NCBI RefSeq assembly: GCF_900111095.1
Contig: NZ_FOGB01000003.1
Coordinates: 62,001 to 126,000, forward strand
Source: Amphritea atlantica
GTDB taxonomy: Bacteria > Pseudomonadota > Gammaproteobacteria > Pseudomonadales > Balneatricaceae
DNA length: 64,000 nucleotides
Reading direction: 5' to 3'
Shown here: piece after piece, positions 49,482 through 60,059 of the stretch
Layout of the letters: each line of letters begins with the position of its first letter
Position numbering within the stretch: position 1 is the stretch's first letter
Translations under genes and position numbers: made by a program
The notes under the pieces: model-generated
Seen by the model: the letters and a program-made list of their open reading frames with translations, nothing else
Databases searched by the model: none
What the model was told of the DNA's origin: nothing

Positions 49482-49937
49482 ATGTTGCACGCAGTTAGCA
49501 GTTTCAACAGCTCAGAACCCGTTCTGCCAGGGCTTATCCGTCCGGCAACAGCACAACCGCATCAAACAGGCCTGGCCGGTAAAATTACCGAAATAGTCCT
49601 GCAAGGCAGTGATTTTGGGGAAATGACCATGCTACTGCCGCTGCTTGCACAATTGAGCAAGGATGACCGCTGGTTCGCCTGGATCGCTCCACCGGCAACC
49701 CTGCCAAAGAGCTTACTTGAAGCCGCTGGCATCGACCTCAAAAAGGTAATGTTATTGCAGCCGGACCAGAGTCACTCAACTTATCAGCTAGCCTGTCAGG
49801 CGCTTAAAGCCGGAACCTGCCATGCGGTGATCAGCTGGCCTGGCGTACTGAGCAATGATGAACTGGCAGGTCTGGAATGCGCTGCTGCAAACGGCAAGAG
49901 CCATGGCATTGTGATCCGTGATCGTCGCCTCAGCTGA
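49482..49937 (+). CDS. sulA: SulA-type cell division inhibitor
   Basis: SOS-induced inhibitor of FtsZ. 151 aa. The N-terminal tail (1-30) is disordered and divergent; the core (about 33-150) fits the SulA fold: GKITEIVLQGSDFGEMTMLLPLLAQLSK, WFAWIAPP and CHAVISWPGVLS. Two bases after lexA, so cotranscribed. A strong bidirectional terminator follows. Confidence 0.88.
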   Translation: MLHAVSSFNSSEPVLPGLIRPATAQPHQTGLAGKITEIVLQGSDFGEMTMLLPLLAQLSKDDRWFAWIAPPATLPKSLLEAAGIDLKKVMLLQPDQSHSTYQLACQALKAGTCHAVISWPGVLSNDELAGLECAAANGKSHGIVIRDRRLS

Positions 49938-49961
49938 GGCAACAGGTTCAACCAGTAAAAT

Positions 49962-49990
49962 AAAAAAACAGCGCATTGCGCTGTTTTTTT
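49962..49990. terminator. Bidirectional terminator between sulA and the 90-aa gene
   Basis: AAAAACAGCGC/GCGCTGTTTTT with T runs on both strands. It closes the lexA-sulA unit and the minus-strand topA unit. Confidence 0.92.
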
Positions 49991-50022
49991 ATTTTACATT
50001 TGGCCCGATAAATCAGACAGGA

Positions 50023-50295
50023 TTAATGAATCACTCTTGGCTGAGGATCCGCATCATCAGACTCTATCTCGCTGACTCCATTGTCAGCATCGATCGCTTT
50101 ACCATTCAGATCTGAGATCATGTGGATGCCTGCCGTGAGCATCACCTTTGCCACATCGATGCACTCCTCTTCAAGCTGCTCTCTGACACTGTCGGAGAAG
50201 CTGATCCGCATAATGGGCTCATCATCAGAATCCGCCCGTCGCAGCGCTATCTGTCCGTCATCCAGCTCAATAATTTCCAAAAACATATCTGACAT
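50023..50295 (-). CDS. Conserved 90-aa protein, unknown
   Basis: 90 aa, acidic. Starts MSDMFLEIIELDDGQIALRR and has an acidic C-terminal tail (DADNGVSEIESDDADPQPRV). No recognised domain. Position between sulA and a DUF6586 gene matches a small hypothetical protein in the same place in Pseudomonas, suggesting it is real and conserved. ATG at 50295. Confidence 0.75.
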   Translation of the reverse strand: MSDMFLEIIELDDGQIALRRADSDDEPIMRISFSDSVREQLEEECIDVAKVMLTAGIHMISDLNGKAIDADNGVSEIESDDADPQPRVIH

Positions 50296-50450
50296 ATTGT
50301 TCTCATTCCAGGCCGCACCCGGGTTTGAAAAAAACAGTGGTAATCGGCTCGCTACAAAGCCTTATCACAACCACTATACAGATTCAGAGCGCACGTTAAT
50401 ATTGATACCCCCTTATCTGTACAGAAAAAATTTCACCTGAACGGGTGTGG

Positions 50451-50975
50451 TTACCACTCCTGCATCCCGGCACGCAGCCGCTCTACCAGCATTTTAAACT
50501 GGTTAAACCAGCTCTGATATTCGCGCAGAATATCTGCATCTTCTGCATGATCCGGATTGATCTGCATCACATGTATCTCCGAAACACTCTCCGCCTGCCC
50601 CGCAGACTGATTATGCTCCTCAGCACGCCAGCAAGCCTTATACGCGGCCAGGAGATGGTGCAGCCAGCTATTGGTATCATCATGCAGCTGCTGCAGTTCG
50701 GCTACTTCCGGGGCTTCCAGCCCCTGCGCCTCCATCTGCTCGGTTAGCTGACTCAGTTTAGTGATCCGGTTCGCATCGAAACGGTACTGTTCAGCTATTT
50801 CGCGCAACAGCGAACTATAGGCAGAAACCATATGAAACAGCACCGACTCATTGTACGAATCGATCAGCGCATGCTTACTCCAGCCGGTTGATTCCTGAGC
50901 AACTTTAAGTGCATCCAGATGTATACGGGTAAAATTTAATTTCTGATTGGTACGGGTCAGGTACACACCGCTCAT
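50451..50975 (-). CDS. DUF6586 family protein
   Basis: 174 aa from the ATG at 50975 (GGAGA six bases upstream); the longer frame from 51044 would run into topA. All-helical: MSGVYLTRTNQKLNFTRIHLDALKVAQ and SYNESVLFHMVSAYSSLLREIA. Function unknown. It follows topA by 13 bp, almost certainly the same transcript, as in Pseudomonas. Confidence 0.85.
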   Translation of the reverse strand: MSGVYLTRTNQKLNFTRIHLDALKVAQESTGWSKHALIDSYNESVLFHMVSAYSSLLREIAEQYRFDANRITKLSQLTEQMEAQGLEAPEVAELQQLHDDTNSWLHHLLAAYKACWRAEEHNQSAGQAESVSEIHVMQINPDHAEDADILREYQSWFNQFKMLVERLRAGMQEW

Positions 50976-50988
50976 ACGTTGTCTCCGT

Positions 50989-53643
50989 TCACTTCTTTGC
51001 TGCTTGCTTCTTCGCTTTGGCGGTCTCTGCAACCCATTTACCACCGGTATAAAATGCCCGCCATCCGGTCGCTTTGCCGTCTACTTCCGTCATAACATAC
51101 TGCTCTTTTGTTTTCCGGCTGTAACGTACGATGGTGGGATTTCCCTCATCGTCAGCGACTGGTGCACTAAACAAAAAGCTATATTTCGGGTCGATCTCAT
51201 TTTTGTGTGGCAACAGTTCGGCCACCTTAGGCGCACGGGTCTCCCGTTTGCGGGGAAACTGACTGGCAGCAAGAAACAGACCGGAGGCACCATCACGCAG
51301 AATGAAGGTGTCATCAACATTGTCGCACTGCAGCTCTGGCATGGGTACAGGATCCATTTTCGGCGGAGCCGCTTCACCATTTTTCAATAATTTACGCGTG
51401 TTTTTGCAAGTTTCACTGGTACAACCAAAGAACTTACCGAAACGCCCCGTTTTCAGCTGCATCTCTGAACCGCACTTATCACATTCCAGTACTGGCCCAT
51501 CATAGCCTTTAATCTTAAAGCTACCTTTTTCCACTTCAAACCCAGGACAGTCCGGGTTGTTGCCACAGATATGCAACTTACGCTGCTCATCAATCAGGTA
51601 GCTATCCATCGCCGTATCACATATCTTACAACGATGCTTATTACGCAGAATCCGCGATTCCTCTTCATCGTCGCCGTCAACACTGACCACTTCATCGCCA
51701 TGAATCAGGTTCATGGTGGTTTTGCAACGCTCCTTCGGCGGTAACGCATAGCCGGAGCAGCCCAGGAAAACCCCGGTGGTGCCGGTGCGGATCATCATCA
51801 TCCGGCCACAGGAGGGACAGGGGATATCGGTTTCTGTCGGCGCATTCAGCCGCATACCCGAATCTGGATGCTGAGCCTGTAACAACCGGTTACTGAAACC
51901 TTCGTAAAACTGGTTCAACAGCATTTTCCAGTCGGCATTACCGGTGGCGATATCGTCCAGCGACTCCTCCATCCGTGCGGTAAAACCGAAATCCATCAGG
52001 TCGGTAAAGTTTTCTACCAGTCTCTCGGTGACGATATCACCCATTTTCTGGGCATAAAACCGGCGGTTCTGAACTTCAACATAGCCACGATCCTGAATCG
52101 TCGAGATAATCGAGGCATAGGTCGAGGGACGTCCAATGCCCCGCTTTTCCAGCTCTTTTACCAGGCTGGCTTCAGTGTAACGGGGGGCAGGCTTGGTAAA
52201 ATGCTGTTTCGGATCCAGCTGTTGTAACTTCAGCAGATCCCCCTGCTGCACATCCGGCAAAATGATATCTTCATTTTTCCCCTGGCTGTTCATCACCCGG
52301 GTATAACCATCAAAGCGCAGAATCCGGCCTTTGGTTCGCAATTCAAAGTCACCCGCTGTCACAGTGATGCGGGTACTTGTGTAAAGTGCAGGTGTCATCT
52401 GACATGCCAGAAACTGGCGTCGGATCAGTTCATATAGCCGCTCAGCATCCCGCTCCATCCCGTTCAGTGCGGTCGCCTCAAGCGTGACATCGGATGGCCG
52501 AATCGCTTCGTGCGCCTCCTGAGCCCCCTCTTTGCTGCTGTAAGAGTTAGCCGTTTCCGGCAGATACTTACTGCCAAAGTTATCACTGATATAATCCCGA
52601 CATGCAGCAACCGCCTCTGCACTGAGGTTGGTCGAATCGGTACGCATATAGGTGATATAACCCGCTTCATAGAGCCGCTGGGCCATCATCATAGTTTTCT
52701 TCACCCCAAACCCCAGCCGGGTGCTGGCCGCCTGCTGCAGGGTCGATGTGATAAAGGGGGCTGACGGACGGCTACTGGTAGGCCGGTCCTGACGATTTGT
52801 AACCCTGAACTGCTGCTGTTTCAGTTGTTCCAGGTGTGCATCGGTCTCTGCTGCGCTGACCGGACGGAAGCTCTGATTCTGAAACTTATCTACCTGCAGG
52901 CGCAGCGCTTCCTGCTTTTCAGACTCAACGTCGGCATGCAGCTCCCAGAACTCTTCAGGAATAAAACTGCGAATCTCTTTTTCTCGCTCGACCAGCAAGC
53001 GAACCGCAACCGACTGAACCCGTCCTGCGGACAGCCCCCGGGCAACTTTCTCCCACAGCAGCGGTGAAACCATGTAACCAACCACCCGATCAAGGAAGCG
53101 CCGGGCCTGCTGGGCATTGACCCGATTGAGATCCAGCTCACCGGGCTGCTTAAACGCTTCCTGAATCGCTTTCTTGGTTATCTCGTTAAATACCACTCGT
53201 TTGTAACGACCGTCTTCGCCGCCGATGGCTTCCCGCAGATGCCAGGCAATCGCCTCACCCTCGCGGTCCAAATCGGTTGCGAGATAGATAGTGTCTGCAT
53301 CTTTTGCCAGTCGCCTTAACTCATCAACAACTTTTTCTTTACCCGGCAGAATTTCATAGCGGGCATCCCAGCCATGTTCGGGATCAACCCCCATACGGGC
53401 GATCAGCTGTTTTTTACTTTTCTCGGCTTTGTGCAGGAGCTTCTCTTCGGGAGACATTTTGCGGGTTAACGCGGCCTGACGAGCACGCTCTTTAGGGTCT
53501 GAGCCGGCCCCGTTACCCGAGCCACTGGTGGGCAGATCACGAATGTGGCCCACACTCGATTTAACCACAAACTGGTTACCCAGATACTTGTTTATGGTTT
53601 TCGCTTTGGCAGGTGACTCAACAATAACTAGGGACTTTCCCAT
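50989..53643 (-). CDS. topA: DNA topoisomerase I
   Basis: Type IA topoisomerase relaxing negative supercoils. 884 aa from the ATG at 53643 (AAGGA about ten bases upstream; a TTG at 53667 is the alternative). Toprim start [18 protein letters not shown]; nucleophile Tyr332 in YMRTDST; metal DLDREGEA. C-terminal zinc fingers CPSC, CKIC and CDKC, then a lysine-rich tail. Confidence 0.97.
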   Translation of the reverse strand: MGKSLVIVESPAKAKTINKYLGNQFVVKSSVGHIRDLPTSGSGNGAGSDPKERARQAALTRKMSPEEKLLHKAEKSKKQLIARMGVDPEHGWDARYEILPGKEKVVDELRRLAKDADTIYLATDLDREGEAIAWHLREAIGGEDGRYKRVVFNEITKKAIQEAFKQPGELDLNRVNAQQARRFLDRVVGYMVSPLLWEKVARGLSAGRVQSVAVRLLVEREKEIRSFIPEEFWELHADVESEKQEALRLQVDKFQNQSFRPVSAAETDAHLEQLKQQQFRVTNRQDRPTSSRPSAPFITSTLQQAASTRLGFGVKKTMMMAQRLYEAGYITYMRTDSTNLSAEAVAACRDYISDNFGSKYLPETANSYSSKEGAQEAHEAIRPSDVTLEATALNGMERDAERLYELIRRQFLACQMTPALYTSTRITVTAGDFELRTKGRILRFDGYTRVMNSQGKNEDIILPDVQQGDLLKLQQLDPKQHFTKPAPRYTEASLVKELEKRGIGRPSTYASIISTIQDRGYVEVQNRRFYAQKMGDIVTERLVENFTDLMDFGFTARMEESLDDIATGNADWKMLLNQFYEGFSNRLLQAQHPDSGMRLNAPTETDIPCPSCGRMMMIRTGTTGVFLGCSGYALPPKERCKTTMNLIHGDEVVSVDGDDEEESRILRNKHRCKICDTAMDSYLIDEQRKLHICGNNPDCPGFEVEKGSFKIKGYDGPVLECDKCGSEMQLKTGRFGKFFGCTSETCKNTRKLLKNGEAAPPKMDPVPMPELQCDNVDDTFILRDGASGLFLAASQFPRKRETRAPKVAELLPHKNEIDPKYSFLFSAPVADDEGNPTIVRYSRKTKEQYVMTEVDGKATGWRAFYTGGKWVAETAKAKKQAAKK

Positions 53644-53847
53644 ATAAATACAATCCTTAAAGGACAAGGTGACAATACAAAACAGCGTGCATATATAAGG
53701 GCTGTAACCAGCAGGGTCAAGCTTCCGCCAAAAAAAACACGCAAATTGATCAACAATATTGGCTAATAAAGGTATGTTTCTGGTAGCTTAAATACAGTAT
53801 GCTGCCGCCATTATGAGCCTGTTACTTAATTACAACTACCTGAGAAT

Positions 53848-54579
53848 ATGTTGCAAGACAACCTGATTTTTCTTTTTTCTTTGATCGGCATAGGATTTGT
53901 TGCGCTACTGGTTAATAATTTTTTTTCCACCAGAGAGCAGCAACAGGAATATCGTACAAAGCGATTGAGAGAGCTGAATAAGGCTTCTGGAGAAGCGCTG
54001 GAAACCCTTGCCATCCTCAGGGAGGCAAACTGCCGCTCTGAGATTATTGATGCATTAAGCGGCTACGTGGTCAGCATGATTGGAGAGATCTCCATGCTGG
54101 CTCCCGACTCTGATCTGCTGCAGGATATCAGCGCCCAGAAGGAGAGCACCGACCGCGTCAACCCGGCGCCCGGGGGCTTTAACAACGACCGGGCACTAAA
54201 AAAAGCCCAGATCCATATTCAGCATGCAGAAAAACTCTGTATTGAGATGGCCCAGGCAGGAAAACTCAGTGTTTCACGGGCAAAGCAGTTTCAGCATGAC
54301 CTCTACTGGCTGCATGTGTCTGTCTTTGTCGATGCCCACATTCATCAGGGCAACTACTACCTACAACGGGATGATAAGTTACTGGCCATGTCCCACTACA
54401 AACATGCCAAAGCGATGATTGCACGGGCCAATGTACCGCAAAAACAGAAACAGGATTATATCGATACCATCAGAGACCTGCTTAACCAGGCACGCCCCAG
54501 CAGCGCCATGGCGGCGGGAAATCTGGCGGCATCACTTGCAGAGCTGACCGCTAAAGAGGGCAAAGAGGAGCAGGGCTAG
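53848..54579 (+). CDS. Membrane-anchored helical protein, unknown
   Basis: 243 aa. One N-terminal TM helix (about residues 7-23), then a helical soluble domain with RLRELNKASGEALETL and LYWLHVSVFVDAHIHQGNYYLQRDDKLLAMSHYKHAK, TPR-like in feel. Family not recognised. The ATG is preceded by TGAGAA, a weak ribosome site. Convergent with DUF1653, 3 bp between the stops. Confidence 0.75.
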   Translation: MLQDNLIFLFSLIGIGFVALLVNNFFSTREQQQEYRTKRLRELNKASGEALETLAILREANCRSEIIDALSGYVVSMIGEISMLAPDSDLLQDISAQKESTDRVNPAPGGFNNDRALKKAQIHIQHAEKLCIEMAQAGKLSVSRAKQFQHDLYWLHVSVFVDAHIHQGNYYLQRDDKLLAMSHYKHAKAMIARANVPQKQKQDYIDTIRDLLNQARPSSAMAAGNLAASLAELTAKEGKEEQG

Positions 54580-54582
54580 GGC

Positions 54583-54801
54583 TTAAGCTGGCCGCAGAAA
54601 ACGAAATCTGGGGACCACCGAACCATCGGTAACCGTCACATTTTCAGTGAACATCGATAACGGCCGCACCCATATATCCCGTTCGCCATAACAGGGCTGG
54701 TAAACCACCAGCCACTCCTCTGTCTCAGAATGTCTGGCAAGATGTAATACCTGATATTCCGCGCCCTTATAATGCTGATATAAACCGGGTTTAACTGTCA
54801 T
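54583..54801 (-). CDS. DUF1653 protein
   Basis: 72 aa. MTVKPGLYQHYKGAEYQVL and VVYQPCYGERDIWVRPLSMF fit DUF1653, a compact beta-rich family of unknown role. ATG at 54801. It follows the 168-aa gene by 18 bp on the same strand. Confidence 0.88.
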   Translation of the reverse strand: MTVKPGLYQHYKGAEYQVLHLARHSETEEWLVVYQPCYGERDIWVRPLSMFTENVTVTDGSVVPRFRFLRPA

Positions 54802-54819
54802 AAAACCTCCTCTGTCAGG

Positions 54820-55326
54820 TCAGAATTGCTGATCAATAAACGGCTGCAGTAAATCCTTTAACTGTTGCAAAGTATCTTCATCGCCCTTTTCGTCCCAGTA
54901 CAGTGATATATGAACCGGAGTCGATTCAATCGACGAAACCCCCGCCGGTAGCTTATCGATTAGCTGATTAAGGAACACCAACTGCTGCTCATTAAGACTG
55001 CGCTCCCCTGTTCCCCAGCACCAGCCTTCGGGCAAGCCTTCATTTGCCACAGCGGTCTGACGGAAGATCTGCCATTCGGTAAAGTTTTCTCTGTGCTTTT
55101 TTTCCAGGTTATAACGGGGTAAGCGATAAGCAGTGGCGTTCAGTACCTCCGGCTTTACCTGCCCCGCTGCCCGGGGTGGTGTAACGCGTACTATCTGCAC
55201 CTGAAATCCCTGACGGGAGGCCTGTTGTCTGAGTTTTGCCAAAAAACGCTGCCGGGGACTCGGCATAACCCACATCATCGACCCCAGTAATGACATCATA
55301 ATCAAAACGATAATGGCCCACTTCAT
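54820..55326 (-). CDS. Membrane-anchored protein, unknown
   Basis: 168 aa. N-terminal TM helix (about residues 3-22, MKWAIIVLIMMSLLGSMMWV), then a basic stretch and a soluble domain containing LPEGWCWGTGERSLNEQQL. Not recognised. ATG at 55326; probable operon with DUF1653. Confidence 0.72.
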   Translation of the reverse strand: MKWAIIVLIMMSLLGSMMWVMPSPRQRFLAKLRQQASRQGFQVQIVRVTPPRAAGQVKPEVLNATAYRLPRYNLEKKHRENFTEWQIFRQTAVANEGLPEGWCWGTGERSLNEQQLVFLNQLIDKLPAGVSSIESTPVHISLYWDEKGDEDTLQQLKDLLQPFIDQQF

Positions 55327-55353
55327 ATTTGATCCTCAACAAACTCATTTGAC

Positions 55354-55375
55354 CCTGGTCAGAATTAAAACCAGG
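55354..55375 (+). promoter_or_regulatory. Inverted repeat upstream of uspA
   Basis: CCTGGT (55354-55359) and ACCAGG (55370-55375) flank ten bases, just before a TATGCT (55381-55386) that could be a -10. It could be an operator. No matched -35 is clear. Confidence 0.35.
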
Positions 55376-55421
55376 AACTGTATGCTACTCTCTTAAATAG
55401 AAAGCAAAAGGAGATAACCCC

Positions 55422-55862
55422 ATGTCCCTATATAAACATATACTAGTGGCGACCGACCTGTCTGAAGAGTCTGATCAGCTGATCGGCAAAGTAAAACAGC
55501 TGGCTGAATGCACCAGCGCAGAGCTGTCTCTGATCCACGTGATTGAGCCCCTGAGCTTCGCTTATGGCGGTGATGTGCCAATGGATCTGACAACTATTCA
55601 GGCGCAACTGGATGAGCATGCCCAGAGCAAAATGACCCGTTACTGCAAACAGCTGGATTATCAGGTTAAGCAGTGCCATGTGGTCTCAGGACACACCGAA
55701 ACTGAGGTTCACCGGGTTGCAGAAGAACAGGGATGCGATCTGATTTTAGTCGGAAGCCATGGCCGCCATGGTCTGGCGCTGCTATTAGGCTCCACCGCGA
55801 ACGGTATACTTCACGGTGCCAAGTGCGACGTACTGGCTATCCGGGTTAAAGCTAAGGAGTAG
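55422..55862 (+). CDS. Universal stress protein UspA family
   Basis: 146 aa, one Usp domain. ATP-binding motif GSHGRHG...GSTANGILHGAKCDV is complete, so an ATP-binding subtype. AAGGAG lies eight bases before the ATG. Single gene, likely stress-induced; partner unknown. Confidence 0.92.
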   Translation: MSLYKHILVATDLSEESDQLIGKVKQLAECTSAELSLIHVIEPLSFAYGGDVPMDLTTIQAQLDEHAQSKMTRYCKQLDYQVKQCHVVSGHTETEVHRVAEEQGCDLILVGSHGRHGLALLLGSTANGILHGAKCDVLAIRVKAKE

Positions 55863-55895
55863 TATTTACTACTCCCATGCGCTAACGACTGACAG

Positions 55896-57782
55896 TTACA
55901 GCATCGCCTCTAATTCAACCCAGCGCTCCATGAGCTCTTCAAGCTGGGTTTCTTTACTCTGCAACTCAGCCAGCCTGGTGGATACCTGTTGGTGGTCTCC
56001 GGTGTAAAAATCCGGCGCACTGGTCTCCAGATGCAGTTGTTCAATCTCCCCTTCCAGCTGCTCTATCTGCCCGGGAAGGAGGTCCAGCTCCCGTTGTAGT
56101 TTGTAGCTGAGCTTTTTCTTTACCGGCGTACTGGCAACCGTCTGTTCGACCACCGTCTCAGGTCTGTTGTCAGCTTTGGATACAGGGGGAGCAACAGTCT
56201 CTGAGCGCTGTCGCAGCCAGTCTTCATATCCACCAACATACTCCTGAATCCGCCCTTCGCCCTCAAACACCAGGGTCGAAGTGACCACGTTATCCAGAAA
56301 TGCACGGTCGTGGCTTACCAGCAACAGGGTGCCTTTGTATTCCAGCAGAATCTCCTCCAACAGTTCCAGCGTTTCAATATCCAGATCGTTGGTCGGCTCA
56401 TCCAGCACCAGCAGATTTGATGGCTGACTGAACAGTTTCGCCAGCATCACCCGGTTACACTCACCACCAGACAGCGCTTTAACCGGGGTACGGGCCCGCT
56501 CAGGAGAGAACAGAAAATCACTCAGATAACTGATGATATGGCGAGATTTTCCATTGATGGTAATACTTTCCCGCCCTTCGGAAATGTTATCGATAATGGT
56601 TTTCTCAGGGTTCAACTTACCTCTCAGCTGATCAAAGTAGGCAATATTCAGGCTGGTACCCAGCTTAACCGTCCCCTGATCAGGCACCAACTGTCCCAGC
56701 AGCACCTTTAACAGGGTACTCTTACCAATACCGTTAGGCCCGATCAGGCCGATACGATCCCCCCGCTGGACAGAGAGCGTCAGATCGCTGATTACCGGCT
56801 CATTGTTGTAGTGATGGCTGACATGATCTACTTCGATAACGATCTTACCGGAACGATCCGCCTGCTCGACCTGAAACTTCGCTTTACCCTGTAGCTCACG
56901 CCGCTGTGAACGCTCTACACGCAGATCCTTCAGCGCTCTGACACGTCCCTCATTACGGGTCCTTCGCGCTTTTATGCCCTGACGAATCCACTTTTCTTCT
57001 TCAGCCAGACGCTTATCAAACAGCGCGTTATGACGTTCCTCCTCTTCCAGCAGCTTTTCTTTTTGCGTCAGATAGGCAGAATAATTGCCGGGGAAGGAGG
57101 TCAGATGACCACGATCAAGCTCAACAATACGGGTCGCCAGTCGTTCTACCAGCGAGCGGTCGTGGGAGATAAATAGCACACCCCCACGAAACTCCATAAT
57201 CTGCTTTTCAAGCCACTCTATAGTTTCGATATCCAGGTGGTTGGTGGGCTCATCCAGCAGCAATATATCCGGCGACTGTACCAGAGCAGCCCCCAGCGCG
57301 GCCCGACGGCGCCAGCCTCCCGAAAGTGCAGACATCTGCTGCTCACCATCCAGCTCAAGACGTTCCAGAACCTGCTGAATCTTCTGTTCCAGATGCCAGC
57401 CATCGACCTGTTCAATCTGATGTTGCAACCGTTCCAGTTCGGCCATATCTGCATCGCTGTGGCTCATAGCCAGGGTTTGATAGCGATTCAGCAGATCTAC
57501 GGTTTCAGCGCAACCTGAGGCAACCACATCGCTGACCCGGCGCTCATCAGCGGCTGGCAACATCTGAGACAACTCGGCAACACGGGCACCACCATCCTGC
57601 CAGATATCACCATCATCTGTTGGCTGATGCCGGGCCAGCACTTTCAGCAACGTTGATTTACCCGCGCCATTAATGCCCACCAGAGCAACCCGTTCACCTT
57701 TATCGAGTTGAAAGTCGATATGATCGAGTAGTTGTTTATCGCCAAACGCGACAGAGACCTTATCCAGTCTGATCAGAGCCAT
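55896..57782 (-). CDS. uup: ABC-F ATPase Uup
   Basis: Soluble ABC-F protein acting at the ribosome, linked to transposon excision in E. coli. 628 aa from the ATG at 57782 (GGTGG upstream; an ATG at 57812 lacks a good site). Two ABC domains: Walker A GINGAGKST and GPNGIGKST, signatures LSGGW and LSGGE, with the charged arm linker between. C-terminal coiled coil (about 560-625) that binds DNA in Uup. Confidence 0.93.
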   Translation of the reverse strand: MALIRLDKVSVAFGDKQLLDHIDFQLDKGERVALVGINGAGKSTLLKVLARHQPTDDGDIWQDGGARVAELSQMLPAADERRVSDVVASGCAETVDLLNRYQTLAMSHSDADMAELERLQHQIEQVDGWHLEQKIQQVLERLELDGEQQMSALSGGWRRRAALGAALVQSPDILLLDEPTNHLDIETIEWLEKQIMEFRGGVLFISHDRSLVERLATRIVELDRGHLTSFPGNYSAYLTQKEKLLEEEERHNALFDKRLAEEEKWIRQGIKARRTRNEGRVRALKDLRVERSQRRELQGKAKFQVEQADRSGKIVIEVDHVSHHYNNEPVISDLTLSVQRGDRIGLIGPNGIGKSTLLKVLLGQLVPDQGTVKLGTSLNIAYFDQLRGKLNPEKTIIDNISEGRESITINGKSRHIISYLSDFLFSPERARTPVKALSGGECNRVMLAKLFSQPSNLLVLDEPTNDLDIETLELLEEILLEYKGTLLLVSHDRAFLDNVVTSTLVFEGEGRIQEYVGGYEDWLRQRSETVAPPVSKADNRPETVVEQTVASTPVKKKLSYKLQRELDLLPGQIEQLEGEIEQLHLETSAPDFYTGDHQQVSTRLAELQSKETQLEELMERWVELEAML

Positions 57783-57993
57783 GCTTAAATCCACCAAAAT
57801 CGTTGGCCGCATATTCTACAGAAAAACCTTAGCAGCGTGATACGCAAAGAAAATATATTTATAGTTATCCTTAAAGAACAGGGAGATACCGCTGACACTG
57901 TAAAAATTTCACCAAACCGGGATATATTTCTCTCGAGTTTACGCCACCATTGCCGCTATGATTGGGTAACAGTGATCACCGAAATATGGATAT

Positions 57994-60045
57994 ATGTTTT
58001 ATATTATGAGCGCCACTAAACTGTCCCGGATTATCTGCAGCGCTTTTCTCTGTTCAGTCATGACCAGTGTACCCTGCCTTACCTATGCCGATTCAACTGC
58101 GCAAACAACCAGTGAACCACAACAGCTTTATCTGCAGGCCCTCAAGATGCTGGAGGGAGATGACCTGGAAACGTTTTACCAGCTTAAATCCCGCTTAACC
58201 GACTACCCTCTGTACCCCTATCTGGAGCAGCAGGAGCTGATTCATAACTTCGACACTGTCGCTCAGCACCATATAAACCTCTACGCTAAACAGTACGAAG
58301 GGGTTCCCACGGTGTACCCGCTGCAGCAGAAATGGCTCAGCTATCTGGCGGAAAACAAACGCTGGAAACCCTATATCACTGCATATCAGAGCGCCGGGGT
58401 TAATAGTGAGCAGTATGAGTGCAACTATCGCTATGCGTTATTGCAAACCGGTCAGCCCCGCCTGGCCGTGAAAGAGATTGAGAGCTTATGGAATACCGGT
58501 CACTCCATCTCTAACGCATGCGACCCGGTGTTTAAACAGTGGATGACTCAGTATCACGCCCCCTCCAGCAAGCTGGCATACCAGCGGTTCTGGAAAGCGG
58601 TTGACCATGATAACTTCAGGCTGGCCCAGTATCTGACGCGGTTTATCAAACAGAAACAACAGAAACAGGCGACCGAGCGGTTCTTCGCCGTTCGCAAAAC
58701 TCCCTCACTGGTACAGGATCCTGCCTATCTGCCAGGCGATAATCTCGCTAGCCAGACAACCTATCTGTATGGTATCGACCGACTATCGAGAAAAAGCCCG
58801 CAGGCTGCCACACAGGTATGGTTAAAGGTTCGCCCGAAGCTTTCCTTCAGCCCGGATGATCAGCAAACACTATCGCGCAACCTTGCACGACGCCTGACCT
58901 ACCGCCCGGACAAACAAACAGACAAGCTGCTGAGTCAGCTAAACCATCCCCATGACGATGAGATTCAGGAGCGCCGCATCATGCTGGCACTGACCGATCT
59001 CAACTGGAAAAAGGTCCACCAGTTGATTAGTCAATTACCTGTCGAAAGTCAGCAGGATGAGCGCTGGGTCTATTGGAAAACGCTTTCCGCCAGTCATATT
59101 GAGGGGCTCAAACCCAGCTACTCGGATGCCTTTGTCAATCTCAGCAGAGAGCGCAGCTATTACGGTTTACTGGCGGCCCGCACCCTGCAAACCGGTTTTC
59201 GTCTCAACCCACAACAGGACCGGGTCCCTGAAACAACGGTTGCTCAACAGCAAGATCTCCCGGCGATGCAGCGTATCCACGAGCTGTATCAACTGGATGA
59301 GCGCTACCTGGCCCGCAGAGAGTGGAATCAGATGACCCGCGACTACGATGCTGATCAACTTCGTATCGCAGCCACCGTATTGCACCGCTGGGGCTGGCAC
59401 AATATGGCGATCATCGGTGTCGCTCAGGCAAAATACTGGGACGACATAAGCCTGCGCTTCCCAATGCCCTACTCTGAAACCTTTTCCAGGCTGGCAGGCA
59501 AATACCGCATCGACACCAACTGGGCTCGAGCCATCGCCCGTCAGGAGAGCGCTTATCAGCCTCACGCCCGCTCCCGCGTCGGGGCCCGGGGGCTAATGCA
59601 GCTGATGCCCAAAACAGCTAAAACAACGGCGAAGCACCACAATGTTCCCTACAGCAACAGCAGCGATCTGTATCAACCAGAAACCAACATAGCGCTCGGG
59701 GTTGCCTACCTGGCCGACATGCAGGAAAAATTCGACAACAATCAGATCTATGCCACCGCAGCCTATAACGCAGGCCCTCACCGGGTGAAACGCTGGTTAA
59801 AAGAGCGGGGATCGCTGCCAGTTGATATCTGGATAGAAACCATTCCGTTTAACGAAACCCGTCGCTATGTGATGAACGTAATGGCCTATCACGCGGTATA
59901 CAGGACCCTGGCAGGTCAACCCTCACATATACTGGAAGGACAAACAGCCTTCCGTGTTGCGCTGCAAAATTCAACCGGAGCGACCCAGGCGGAACAGCTC
60001 AGAGACTTTATCAGGATTAACAGTGATAACACCACAACCCGTTAA
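57994..60045 (+). CDS. slt: Soluble lytic murein transglycosylase Slt
   Basis: Periplasmic enzyme cleaving peptidoglycan to 1,6-anhydro products. 683 aa. Signal peptide to about residue 32. A ring of helices (U and L domains, DYPLYPYLEQQELI) precedes the C-terminal catalytic domain with E518 in ARQESAYQP, GLMQLMPKTA and AAYNAGPHRVKRWL. ATG at 57994; ATG at 58006 is an alternative. Confidence 0.94.
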   Translation: MFYIMSATKLSRIICSAFLCSVMTSVPCLTYADSTAQTTSEPQQLYLQALKMLEGDDLETFYQLKSRLTDYPLYPYLEQQELIHNFDTVAQHHINLYAKQYEGVPTVYPLQQKWLSYLAENKRWKPYITAYQSAGVNSEQYECNYRYALLQTGQPRLAVKEIESLWNTGHSISNACDPVFKQWMTQYHAPSSKLAYQRFWKAVDHDNFRLAQYLTRFIKQKQQKQATERFFAVRKTPSLVQDPAYLPGDNLASQTTYLYGIDRLSRKSPQAATQVWLKVRPKLSFSPDDQQTLSRNLARRLTYRPDKQTDKLLSQLNHPHDDEIQERRIMLALTDLNWKKVHQLISQLPVESQQDERWVYWKTLSASHIEGLKPSYSDAFVNLSRERSYYGLLAARTLQTGFRLNPQQDRVPETTVAQQQDLPAMQRIHELYQLDERYLARREWNQMTRDYDADQLRIAATVLHRWGWHNMAIIGVAQAKYWDDISLRFPMPYSETFSRLAGKYRIDTNWARAIARQESAYQPHARSRVGARGLMQLMPKTAKTTAKHHNVPYSNSSDLYQPETNIALGVAYLADMQEKFDNNQIYATAAYNAGPHRVKRWLKERGSLPVDIWIETIPFNETRRYVMNVMAYHAVYRTLAGQPSHILEGQTAFRVALQNSTGATQAEQLRDFIRINSDNTTTR

Positions 60046-60059
60046 CAACGGCAGTCTCA